Origin: Bretschneidera sinensis
Taxonomy: Eukaryota; Streptophyta; Magnoliopsida; Brassicales; Akaniaceae
Assembly (NCBI GenBank): GCA_023935145.1
Contig: CM043698.1
Span: 41,317,501-41,381,500, forward strand
DNA length: 64,000 nucleotides
Reading direction: 5' to 3'
The position numbers and the translations under genes are program-made. The number at the start of each line of letters is the position of its first letter. Within the stretch, counting starts at the first letter, position 1. The notes beneath the pieces are model-generated. The model saw only the letters and a list, made by a program, of their open reading frames with translations, made no database searches and was not told the DNA's origin. Positions 10,301 through 21,179 of the stretch are shown here, piece after piece.

Positions 10301-13300
10301 TATCTGTATATGAAAGAGTGATGCCTTGTAACAAAAATGCAGCAAAAATGTCCCAATTCCTATGGCGTTGTTTGGGTTGGTATTTAAGTTGGATTAAATC
10401 ACACTGCTTAAAGTGGTTCAAGACAATTTTTATCTTGAACCACTTTAAACAGTGTGATTTAATCCAGTTTAAATATCAACCCAAACAATGCCATAGAGCA
10501 TTTACTCTCTAATAAACAACACATCAGAAACAGATATGTACCAACATTGTATACAGGAATAATTAGTCCATAAATTCTTTTCATATTTGGTGTTATAAGG
10601 ATAGCAAAAATTCAAATTTTAACAATTAAACACAAAATGTTTGATTTACAATTGGAAATATTTGCAACTAGGATCAACAGTGACACGAAACATTAAATAA
10701 CAGAAAGATGCCTAAACAAAAGCTGAGCCAAGGGTTCACGACACAAACAGGGATGGAATAGGCCCCACAAAATTAGTGCTTTCTTCTGATTGCACCTAAG
10801 GAAGAAGTTTGGACTCTCTCTCACACAGAGAGAAATCATTAAAAAAAATCAAATACTGAACTCGTCATCCTAGAACTAGGATTTGTTACAACTATCCAAA
10901 ATATGCCAAATTGATTAATTTAGGCTCCGTTTGTTTCACCGAAAAATTATTGGTGGAAAATGATTTCCATATAAAATTATATTGTCATGATGATTGATTG
11001 AGTGTAAAGTGTTTTACATTGCAAACCATTTTACATCAAATACTATCATTTTAAGTAAAATGACTTACTTTGCCGTAAGTTGTTTTACAAGTGAATGGAA
11101 AATGATTCATTCTATGTAAAAAAAACAAAAAAAAAACCACTTTCCCAACTTCCTAAAAATCCTCTCTCACATATTACACCACTAAACTCTTTTTTATTTA
11201 TTTTTTTGCATTTTCCTTCATTTATTTTCACACTTCAACCAAACAAAGAAAATCTAACTGAAAATTCATAATTTTACACGAAACTCATTTTACGTGTAAT
11301 TGGTTTTACATTGTAATACATTTTACATGGAAACAAATGGAGCCTTAGTATGAGTTCCAGTTTCTTTACATATTATATAAGTCTATTACTCTGTTGGCAA
11401 AGAAGTTGAGGTGTAGATGTGAAAATTTGCATTGAATGAGAGCACCTTAGGTTAGTCAACCAAACCATGGAACATAAGAATCATTCTAACATAAAAATCT
11501 GTTACAGACTAATGAGTTAAATTAAATATATCCTAATAGACTAAAGAGTTACTCACATGGAAGAGGGTTCGTGGAAGAAAAATTGGCTGAGGGAGTCGTA
11601 TTCTTCCTTAGAGAAATGAAGAAAAGCTCCTTAGGTGAGTCAAGATCTCCATTATTTACTGAATTCCATGAACTAATATTTTGGAATGGAAGAGTATCAC
11701 CTTGATATATTGGCATGATTGATGACATTTACAATAGAGCAACAACTAAATTGAGAACAATTACAAGAGAGATAGGAAAAATCAATCCACCATGGGCTCA
11801 TATAGAGCACACCATGTTCAAATGTATGGTACTTAAGAGTGTAAAGACTCAAGGCCTTTGGTGTCCGTGAGCACCTAAGAAAGTAAGTTTATTGTTTATA
11901 TATATGAAGCCGCTTGAGAGAAGATCCTTACTATTGACAATCTTCAAAAATAGGGATAATGCTTGTTAATAAGTGCTACATTTGCAAAAGATGTGCCGAC
12001 TCCATGTTTCATCTCTTGTTGGAGTGTTCGGTGGCTAGAAGCTTGTGGGAAATAACTTATAGAGTATTGGGTATTTAATGGGTGGTTATCGACTCCGTGA
12101 GAGATGAAGTGTGGGCTTGAAGTGGTTTATGTGCTTCTAAGGAGCTTAAGAAGGTATACTCGTTGATCCTCCACTCTATTTGTAGGATTGATTGGTATGA
12201 GAGGAATCGTAGAGTTTTTTATAGTGAAGAAAAGTCTATTGAAGTAATTAGAGATACGTGGTTCAATACCCTTAATTTTTGGTTTAAAGGGAATTTTTTT
12301 GTGAACGATGTATATATTTTAGATCTTATGGAGTTTCTATCTTGTAGATAGTTTTTGCATATGGGTTGCACCCTTTTGGTGCTTTTTAATACAATTTTTA
12401 CTTGTAACAAAAAAAATCCTTTGCTGTTATTTTAATTAAAAACCAAGCAATATCTAAGATGAGTTTGGTGTGGATGATGGAAGCGAAAAGCCAGCCACCA
12501 AAGGGAGGTGAAGACTTAATGATGGAGACTAGGCCCAACCAAGCTTGGTGAGGGGCACCCACAAGATATCTTGGGCTTATGCTTAGCCTTAGTCTTAATG
12601 ATTATCTTTATTATTTATTTTAGAGTCCTCTTATTTGCAAAATTCTTATTAGGGTTACCTTATTTTCTAGTATAAGTATTTGATTGTATTACATTGGAGA
12701 AAAACTTATGATATTGAATAAAATACAATGAGATCAGTTTTCTTCTTCCCCAAGGCAGCCTAGTTTTCTGTTCCAATCCCCAGATCTGCCTGGTTTCTTT
12801 CTCTTGTGTGTTCTACATCAATTTTGGTATCAGAGCCTAAACAGATCCTCAAACTGAAATCCACAAACAAACCCATATATACAACCATCCCATAAACACT
12901 AGTACACAATCTGCCCAGACACAGATTCATGAACAAAACAGGGCCTCAAGCCAAAACGGCTTTAACACAGATTCATCGCTCTCTGGTCACCACCAACCCA
13001 CATCGCCACCACCACTCACCTCGCCAGGCTTGGGTGACAAGAACCTGACCACCACGCACAACCCCGGTGCAGCCACCCACCGTAGCCAACCACACCACCA
13101 AGACCGAAAAACCTTGATGTCCTCAAATCTGGTGCCCACGTGTTGAGATCGTGACTGGATATCGGTCAACGAACCAAATACCGCTACATGCCACTGACGA
13201 CAGCCGCATCTGGAGCTATTCCTTCGCGCCGTCACCACTGGTACCACCACCGACCACGAGCGACCCACCCCATGACGATCGATCCCTAGCCTCCGACGTC

Positions 13301-16300
13301 AACTTGGTTGATGGTCTCCCCTGTCGCGACCAAGGAAGCACGAGGGTCTTCCCTCTGTTAACAGAAGAGCTTTGTACTTTCGCTTTTATCTTATTTTCTA
13401 TTTTTAATTTTTTTTAAAAAGTCAAAAAAGTTCCCTAGACTCTTGTTTGCAAAACCACTTATTTCTTTACTTTTGGATTTTTGCCTCATTATTCTTGAGT
13501 TTTAGTTTGCCAAGGGTTGATTGCACGTGTTCGAGATTGCACCGCTTACACCCAACTCTCGTAGTCTTCCATCAAAGTAAATTGGACCTCACGAAAGGCA
13601 CGAGCTTTCACTTGATATTGTTTTAATATTCTTGTCTTTTGGTTGATCAGTAATTAGCCTTTAGATAAAAAAAAAACATATTGCTTCTTGTTAGGTTCTT
13701 TCTTTACTAGTGGTCATCCTTACGGTTGTAAGTTATTTACTTATCGTTTTGATTCGGATTTTCAGCAATCCCTTATAAGTCATCGAGTCTAGACTGTAGA
13801 GACAGAATTGACCACCTTGCGGGGTGAAGTAAGAAAACTGAGCAGTCAACTAAATACAAATCACAATGAGGTGCTTAGAGCCATAGCTTCTTTCGGCAAA
13901 CAACCCCTAGGATCAAGTGTAGTAACCTAAAAAGAACCACTAGTCGAGGTATTATAGGGGCACCCCAGATGTCCCCCCCGGGGCATTACCATTAAGGAGC
14001 CTAACTGTTAGCCTAATAGAGAAGCACACACCTAACTAGAAGTCATCCCAGCTGCGCAGGGTAGGGCTACTTTAGAAAACGTTTTAGTGGGAGCATGGTT
14101 TGACACTATGGGTCTATTTCATGACCCTTATGAACAACCTAAGACTTATGACCAGCCTAAGAACCCTCCGGATGAATTCACTGACCTTACACGAAATGTC
14201 AATAGAATTCCCCAATTTTGATGGCAAATTAGATGCAGATGTTTTTGTCGAGTGGTTATCCTAGTTAGAGAAGTTCTTTGAGTGGCATAACATGACTGAA
14301 AAAGTCAAATCCCGTTTTGCAAGGATGAAACTATTGGTAAATGGTCCAACGAAATCGAGAAAATGATCCTATCACATCGTGGCGTGAGATGAGAGGACAA
14401 TTACGAGAGAAATACCTCTCCCACTATTTTAGGAAGCAATTGGGTGAAAAAATGCTAAACTTAAGACAATCCACTACTGTAGGTGAATATATCAACTGTT
14501 TTGAACAACTCACATTGAAATGTAACCTACAGGAAGAGATAATGGATCAATGGATTGAAAGCTGAACTTAAAAGAGAGGTTAGATTACTATCCCCCGAGT
14601 TATTAGAAGAGGCTTTTCAATTATCTCTCAAGTATGTGAAGTACTTTAGGCAGTCTACTCCGCGGTGTGGCACTTTCCAAGTTGGGGAGTACCAATAATC
14701 CAAGTCTAGTGGAACTCCCTAGGTTAGGGGAAATCAGAACCCTGTACAGAAACCTAATCCGCTTAGGGGAAGAGAGGGTACAATGAATAGTCCCCGACCA
14801 TTTAAAGCCGACATTGAGTGTTTTAATTGTCACGGTAAAGGTCACATTTCCTCCCATTGTCCCCACTGGACGTTAACCCTAGGTCGGGATACTGAGGAGT
14901 CCCACACAAAAGGGTATGATGACGAGGGAATAGTGGAACCCCTTAAGGAAGAATATGATGGTCATGAAGAAGAAGCTGACGAGTATGAGTAGGACGTTGT
15001 AGTTGGTGTCATGAGATGCATATTGTCAACCCCTGTTGCAAATGAAGATACTTGGAAGGGCACCCGTATTTTCCATACTTTTCTTAAGTGTGGTGAAAGG
15101 GTGTGCAAGATTGTTATTGATGGAGATAGTTGCTTGAATGTGATCGTGAAGTCGGCTATGACCAAACTAAAACTTAAACCGGAACCACATCCTCAACAAC
15201 ACCAAGTCACTTGAGTAGATAAGACTTCCTTACCCGTTACAGAGAGGTGTCAGGTTCGAATATAGATGGGTGAGTATGTAAGGGACGTGTGGTGTGATGT
15301 CCTACCAATGGATATCGCTGAGGTGTTATTAGGTCGTCCTTGGATTTATGACGTAGATGCGACTAACCATGGAAAGGAAAATACATTTGTGTTTAGGCAG
15401 AATGGGAAGAACATCACTTTGAAGCCGGCACGACCTAAGGAAAAGGATAGAAAGTTAAAGAGACAGTCCTCATCCGAGGCACATGAGACGAAGAGTCTCC
15501 ACCTAGCAACACGTAGAGAGTTCGAAAAAGCTGGTAAAAAGTCTGGTTTCGTGTTAGCTCTAGTGGCCAAAGAGGTTACCTCGAGTACACCCGACCCAAC
15601 CACTGACCTGCCTCCTGATGTCAGTAAACTATTGTCCGAATTTTAGGACGTAGCCCCGGAGAAGTTGTCCGATGAGCTAAATCCCATGAGAGATATACAG
15701 CATGCCGTTGATTTAGTCCCAAGATCTCAGTTGCCGAACTTACCGTATTATCACATGAACCCTAATGACCGTGCTAAAATGAATTGGCAAGTGGAGGGTC
15801 TTTTGACTAAAGGATTCCTTCGAGAGAGTCTTAGCCCATGCGTTGTCCCTATATTGTTAACCCCTAAGAAAGATGGAACCTGGAGGATGTGAGTAGATAG
15901 TCACACGATCAATAAAATCACGGTTAAGTATAGGTCTCCTATCCCGCGTCTTGAGGATATGCTGGATTTGATAGCAGGAGCTAAATGGATTTCCAAAATT
16001 GATTTACGCAGTGGATATCATCAGATTCGCATTAGGCCAAGAGATGAGTAGAAAACTGCTTTTAAGACTCCGGATGGTCTCTATGAGTAGGTGATGCCAT
16101 TTGGACTGACCAATGCTCAAAGCACCTTTATGCGAGTGATGACTCAGGTCTTACGCCCTTTCTTAGGCAATTTTTGGTGGTCTACTTCGACGATATCCTT
16201 ATCTATAGTCGATCCCCGAAAGCACATATTGGTCACCATCGCTTGGTGTTAGAAACACTTAGGGTCGATAAGTTATACGCAAATCTTAAGAAATGTTCTT

Positions 16301-19300
16301 TCATGCAGACTCAAGTTCTCATTTTAGGATTCATTATTTCTGTTTTTTGGAGTTGCAGCTGACCCCGATAAAGTTAGAGCTATTAAAGAATGGTAGTAGC
16401 CCAAGACTATTTCTGAGGTTCGGAGTTTTCATGGGTTGGCCACCTTTTACAGAAGATTCGTTAAAGGGTTTAGCTCCATTATGGCTCACAGAATGTTTGA
16501 AGAAAGGAGAATTTATGTGGACGGTAGCCACAGCTAGAGCCTTTGAGGATATTAAGTGCAAGATGACGAAAGCACCTGCATTAAGTCACCCAGATTTTTC
16601 TAAGGTCTTCGAGGTTGCTTTTGATGCATCTAGGATAGGAATAAGAGGGGTTTTGAGTCAAGATGGTCATCCCTTTGCATAATTTAGCGAGAAACTCAAT
16701 GAAGCAAAACAGAGGTATTCTACCTATGATAAAGAGTTTTACGCTATTTTGGAAGCCCTTCGTCATTGGCGATACTATCTGCTACCGCAGGAATTTGTTT
16801 TGTATTCTGATCATCAGGCTCTAAGATATCTTAGTTCCCAAAGAAAACTCAATAGTAAGCATGCCAAGTGGGTAGAATTTCATCAGGAGTACACCTTTGT
16901 TCTCCACCACCGTGCAGGTGTCGAGAATAAGACTGCTGATGCATTGAGTCGCGTTGTCACAGAGTATCTCGGTACCCAAGTTTGATAGATTAAAGGATGA
17001 GTATCTTACTTGCCCAGATTTTGGCATCATCTTTTAGGAGACTAGTGAGGGAAACCTCCAATCCTATGTTGACTTCTTACTTAGAGACAGATATTTGTTT
17101 CGGGGAACTAGATTATGCATTCCACGTACGTCACTTACGGATTTTCTAGTATGGGAAATGCATGCCGGAGGATTAACCGGACACTTTGGGAAGGATAAGA
17201 CTGGCCTTAGTTGAAGACAGATTCTATTGGCCTTCACTGAAATGGGATGTTGGTCAGATCATGTCACAATGTCGCACATGTTTGCAAGCTAAGGCTAGGA
17301 AAAGGAATATTGGGTTATATACACAGTTACTTGTGCCATATATACCATGGTTGGACCTTAACATGGATTTTGTTCTCGGATTACCTCGGACCGCTAGATG
17401 TTATGATTCTATCTTAGTTGTCGTTGATAAATTTTCTAAGATGACCCATTTTATACCTTGCCACAGGACCACCGATACTTCTCATGTAGCTAAACTATTC
17501 TTCAAGGAGATCGTTAGGTTTCATGGGTTACCCACATTTATTATGTCGGATAGAGATGTTAAGTATATGAGCTATTTCTGAAAGATCCTTCAGAGACTTT
17601 TTGGGACCTATTTAAGGTTTAGTTCTGCTTTTCACCCCAAACTAATGGTCAAACTGAGGTTATCAATCGAAATCTTGGAAATTTGCTTAGGTGTATTGCT
17701 GGGGATAAGCCTAGTAATTTGAATTTGTTATTACCTGCTGCGGAGTTTGCTTACAATTGTTCTGTCAATAGGTCTACTGGTAAAAGTCCCTTTGAAATTG
17801 TCCTTGGCTATTCACCTCGTCAACCAATTGACCTTATCCCATTGCCCCCTGATTCCCGACCTTTTGAGTCAACCAAATCTTTTACCTCTCACATACAAAA
17901 CCTACATGCCGAAATCCGACGAAAAATAGCATTGAGTAATGACACTTATAAATATATTGCCAATGTTCATCGTAGGGATAAAGAATTTAATGAGGGAGAT
18001 TATGTCATGGTACGTATTCGTCCTGAGGGGTACCCTAAAAACTCTTTCAAAAAATTGCAAGCTAGGGCTACTGGACCATTTCGTATCACTCGCAGACTGA
18101 GATCTAATCCTTATTTACTTGACTTATCATCTGACATGAATATTAGTCTAGTATTCAATGTGGAGGATTTGTTTCCTTATCGAGATACCTTTGAGCCTCC
18201 CGTGTTGCCTACAGTGCTGTCTACAGGTGGAGTTGTTTCCGCACACGTGCCTCAATTGCCTAGGCCACCCCCATCGACATCAGACCGCATTGCAGACATA
18301 TTAGACGATCAGACAGTTATGTCCACGTCAGGTGTATTCCAACGATATCTTGTTCAGTGGGAGGGAAGACCTTCATCAGATGCTACGTGGATCACTGAAG
18401 ATGAACTTAGGCGTCTTGATCCCTCTCTTTTAGAGCATTACCAACAACATTACTCGTCAGAGTCGAGTTCTTTCCATCCTGGGAGGATTGATGGAGACTA
18501 GACCCAACCAAGCTTGGCTCGAACCTATTCAAGGGACACCCGCAAGATATCTTGGGCTTAGGTTTAGCCCAAGTCTTAGTCTTAATAATTATTTTAGAGT
18601 CCTCTTATTTGCACAGTCCTTATTAGGGTTAGCTTATTTTCTAGTATAAGTATTGATTGAACATTGGAGAAGAATTTTTGATATTGAAAAAAATACAGTG
18701 ACTTCTTCCTCAGGGCAGCCTAGTTTTCTATTCCAATCCTCAGGTCTCCCTGGTTTCTTTCTCTTGTGTGTTCTACATCACTTAAATATCCTACCCAACT
18801 GCAAACCCAAGCAGCTCCAATAAATCTAAATGACCGTGATCATTTTTTGATAAGCTAAACGACCATGATCATTAAAACAACCATGGACAAAGAAGTAGAA
18901 GAAGACAAGTCAAATAACATGAAACAGGCTGCACAGATAAAACTGACTTAAACATTTCCATGTAGCACTGCAAAATGAGGGTAAACCTACACGTTTCGAT
19001 CATTCCAAGTTCAAATTCACCTAAGCATCTGCTTTTTTGCCTTTATGGACCCAAATTATAGGCTTGGTGTTGTTATTGTTATAATTGTTATCATGGGTAA
19101 ACTAGTAATAAATCTACATGGCCTAAAACAGTAGCAATACTAACTTTCAAAAAGGATTAAATTTCAACAGGGAGCACAATGTAGAAGAACACGATTAGAC
19201 TAACTGGTGCTGCTTTCACTCGGAAGATATGTTAGATAATAGACGGCATAAAACAATAGCTAACCAAGCCTTAATTCCAAGCAAATTACAATAACCACAA

Positions 19301-20238
19301 ACAACTCTAAACAAAGAAACCAACACAAGGAGACCAATCATGTGATGTGAACAAAGCATATTTTGGATTAAAAAAAAAGGAAGTTCTAATGCACCACACA
19401 ATGCCAGATCAAAAGCAAATGAATCCTTTGAAGTATCCACTACTTAGTTACCTCTACATAAGACTTGACCTTTTGGTCACAAATCAAACATCCACCACAT
19501 ATGACCAAGCTACCAAGGTGGGCCTTATTCAATCTTACCTCAATGAGGCAAGAAGATAAACAGATAAAATTTGAAAACTACACATCATCACTATAAACTA
19601 AGAAAGACATTGTCGCCATCAACACCATCAAAGAAATGCATAAACCACATCAATAAAGCTCATTTTTCCTGTTTTAATCTTGAGGGAATACCCTTAACCT
19701 AGAGAAATCTCAACAAGGGTTTAGCGTCTTCCAAACATAGTCATTCGTGCCTTTTCTTATAAGTCATATTCATCCATGCCTTTAATCCAAGTAAATGCTC
19801 AATAGCATATAAATATCAGAACTCATCCTTTCTGTGAAAAAGAAAAAATAAATTGTGTCCACACTCTTTGATTGCATTAGTTGATGCTAACTAGTAACTT
19901 CATTAGATTTTTCAACGACATTAAAGAAGCTAAATTATATAATGATTCACCCAAATAATTATCAAATCGAGCTGACATTAATTATTAATATGCTTATAAA
20001 GAAACTGAAAAATTAAGAATTTAAAAAAAAAATAACGAAAGAAGCTACCAACCTCCTGATTTGCGTCTATTGAGGGAGCGATTCCTGAAATCGTGAAACA
20101 GTAAACCGCTCATATAGTCATGTAATTAAGAAAGAGATTTAAATCAATTGAAGAAAAGCAAAACCTTTGATTGGGAGGAGCATAGCGCTTCACTGCAGTG
20201 TTCGAATCTGCTACCATTGGTGCATGGTTTTCCAGCAT
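7315..20238 (-). CDS. Unidentified plant protein, 172 aa, six exons, TE-filled intron 2
   Basis: Exons in transcript order: 20238-20165, 20084-20053 (a 32-nt micro-exon), 10264-10076, 9139-9089, 7584-7520 and 7422-7315 (stop TAA 7317-7315). All borders are GT-AG and the phases agree, totalling 519 nt. The N-terminus ([20 protein letters not shown]) leads to a basic [10 protein letters not shown] stretch. The middle has [20 protein letters not shown] and a [15 protein letters not shown] block. The C-terminus has [18 protein letters not shown], a Ser/Asn/Gly-rich linker and [19 protein letters not shown]. There are no membrane segments or signal peptide. It looks like a small, conserved, possibly nucleic-acid- or protein-binding plant protein, but I do not recognise it and give no function. 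Intron 2 (10265-20052) contains a chromovirus, a LINE end and two MITEs. Confidence 0.8.
10360..10496. mobile_element. 137-bp foldback MITE (near-perfect hairpin)
   Basis: The left arm, starting CTATGGCGTTGTTTGGGTTG, and the right arm, ending CAACCCAAACAATGCCATAG, pair over about 64 bp with only five mismatches, leaving a loop of only a few bases. This is a foldback MITE in intron 2 of the 172-aa gene, about 95 bp inside the exon 3 acceptor. The target duplication is unclear; a TA dinucleotide or none would fit. Confidence 0.85.
10923..11344. mobile_element. Tourist-like (PIF/Harbinger) MITE, 422 bp
   Basis: It starts GGCTCCGTTTGTTTC and ends GGAAACAAATGGAGCC, giving inverted termini of about 15 bp, and is flanked on both sides by TTA (10920-10922 and 11345-11347). 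A TTA duplication with GGC/GCC termini is the Tourist pattern. The inside is AT-rich with repeated 'ttttacat' phrases and no ORF. It lies in intron 2 of the 172-aa gene. Confidence 0.85.
11549..11728 (-). other. Short 59-codon ORF inside intron 2, unknown
   Basis: An ATG-initiated ORF on the same strand as the surrounding gene contains [19 protein letters not shown] and ends with an in-frame TAA. A GTGAGT donor-like site lies four codons before its end. Splicing from there to the normal exon 3 acceptor would create an immediate stop. Splicing to a possible upstream acceptor at about 10304 would stay open. This could be an alternative first exon, a captured fragment or chance. Confidence 0.25.
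11890..12416 (+). mobile_element. 5'-truncated L1-type LINE, 3' end (zf-RVT region)
   Basis: The translated frames contain the zinc-binding C-terminus of plant LINE reverse transcriptases: [19 protein letters not shown] followed by the segment around [18 protein letters not shown] (12163-12220). Stops interrupt it. The 3' UTR (GGTTGCACCCTTTTGGTGCTTTTTAATA, split by small differences from other copies) ends in an A-run at about 12410. A copy of the same family is present on the minus strand at 63528-64000. Confidence 0.75.
12520..12820 (+). repeat. 5' LTR of the chromovirus (301 bp)
   Basis: It matches 18489-18780 along its length with several indels and roughly one substitution per dozen positions by eye. 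It contains a TATA-like stretch (TAGTATAAGTATTTG) at about 12680 and an AATAAA-type signal near 12717. Confidence 0.9.
12825..12837 (+). other. Primer-binding site (initiator tRNA-Met)
   Basis: TGGTATCAGAGCC lies four bases after the 5' LTR. It is complementary to the 3' end of plant initiator tRNA-Met, the usual primer for this group. Confidence 0.85.
14165..18501 (+). pseudogene. Chromovirus gag-pol, interrupted by stops and frameshifts
   Basis: Gag core at about 14200-14560 ([18 protein letters not shown] region). CCHC knuckle at 14816-14860 ([14 protein letters not shown]). Protease near 15110, where the usual D-S/G-G triad reads DGDSC, so it is probably inactive. Reverse transcriptase 15650-16330 with [11 protein letters not shown] at 16183. 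RNase H 16560-16960. Integrase 17150-17640, with a zinc-binding H-H-C-C block (CRTC at 17271) and the first Asp in [10 protein letters not shown]. The C-terminal ORF 17683-18501 ends in a chromodomain ([20 protein letters not shown]). Its stop lies 13 bp inside the 3' LTR. Most stops replace Trp or Gln codons. Confidence 0.9.
18489..18780 (+). repeat. 3' LTR of the chromovirus (292 bp)
   Basis: It starts TGATGGAGACTAGACCC and ends TTCTACATCA. It is preceded by GGGAGGAT and followed by the target duplication CTTAA. Indels relative to the 5' LTR include an insertion near 18520 and a deletion near 18590. Confidence 0.9.
18786..20052. other. Remaining intron 2 sequence of the 172-aa gene
   Basis: AT-rich with only short chance ORFs. 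No transposon or exon is evident. It continues into the micro-exon at 20053-20084. Confidence 0.6.
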
Positions 20239-21170
20239 CTCTCCCTCCCTCTCTCTTCCTATCTCTCTCTCTATCCCTCTAAAAATCTCTATTTTTTAAA
20301 ATCTCTCTGTCAACGCTGGTATTGGAATCTACCACTAGAACTAGAGGACTACCTGTTATTCCCACGCGCATCGTCACTCGCTTGCACTCCCATTGGTGAA
20401 TGATGGCTGCGGTGGGCTAATTGCGAAGAATTTACAATTTGGTGCTTGATTTTGTTCATTTTGTTCGATTGAGTGTTCAAACGGTCCCTTTAATCGGTAA
20501 CCAATTTTTTCAGCATAAAATATTTTGTTTCGATATGATTAATTTTATTAATATATTTTGATTTTTTCGATGGACTTAAAATTGATCAGTTTCGGTTAAA
20601 AGTTCGGTTAACCGAACATTAAAAATATATTATTTAATACATATTTATAATTATTAATTATATATATAATATGAGTTAATTTTTTATATATATATTTATA
20701 ATTATTAATAAATTATTTTATTAAGTAAATTAAAGTCGGTTATTTGGTCGGTTCAGGTAAAGATTTCTTTGTGTCACCCACTTGACTTTTTGACTTTTAA
20801 ATACAAGGTTTTCGATTTTTACCGTTTAACAGAGTTAATCAAACCGAATTGAATTGGTCGGTTCAAAATGGGTCGAACAATCGGAATTTTTCGACCGATG
20901 TACACCCCTAAATAAGAGGCATAATGTTATAAAAATTTCAACTAAGGGCCTCTTCCTCTCAATCAATTTTTCTTGTGTTGATTTTTGTAAACGACTTGAA
21001 TTGCATATTGGATGGTTTATTACATTATTAAGCTTGAGTTTGCTAATTGCATTTTTAATTTTTATTTTTATGCTTATGTAAATATACAAAATAAGTCAAG
21101 CCAAGTACTTACGAAAAAAGAAAGAAAGAAAAAGAAGTCAAGGCAAGTTTAAAAAACATGAGTTTTTTTG
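20239..21170. other. 5' flank of the 172-aa gene with a possible hAT end
   Basis: Upstream of the ATG at 20238 lies a CT-rich 5' UTR-like stretch (20240-20310) and then AT-rich DNA. The phrase CGACCGATGTACACCCCTA at about 20893-20911 looks like the right terminus of a hAT-type MITE, but the left terminus and target duplication were not found. Confidence 0.4.
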
Positions 21171-21179
21171 TCAATTGTT

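Larger units (their letters stand above)
12520..18780 (+). mobile_element. Full-length Ty3/gypsy chromovirus, decayed
   Basis: Boundaries are set by two LTRs (12520-12820 and 18489-18780), both starting TGATGG and ending CTACATCA, and a perfect 5-bp target duplication CTTAA (12515-12519 and 18781-18785). A primer-binding site TGGTATCAGAGCC follows the 5' LTR and a purine tract (GGGAGGA) precedes the 3' LTR. Gene order is gag, protease, reverse transcriptase, RNase H, integrase, chromodomain, which is the chromovirus branch of Ty3/gypsy. Many stop codons show it cannot act by itself. It sits in intron 2 of the 172-aa gene, opposite to that gene's direction. Confidence 0.95.

Noticed and set aside
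10047..10421. 124-codon minus ORF as one protein
   Set aside because: It is exon 3 of the 172-aa gene read through into the intron and the hairpin MITE.
12987..13417. GC-richer ORFs on both strands
   Set aside because: They lie in the chromovirus leader between primer site and gag and match no known domain.
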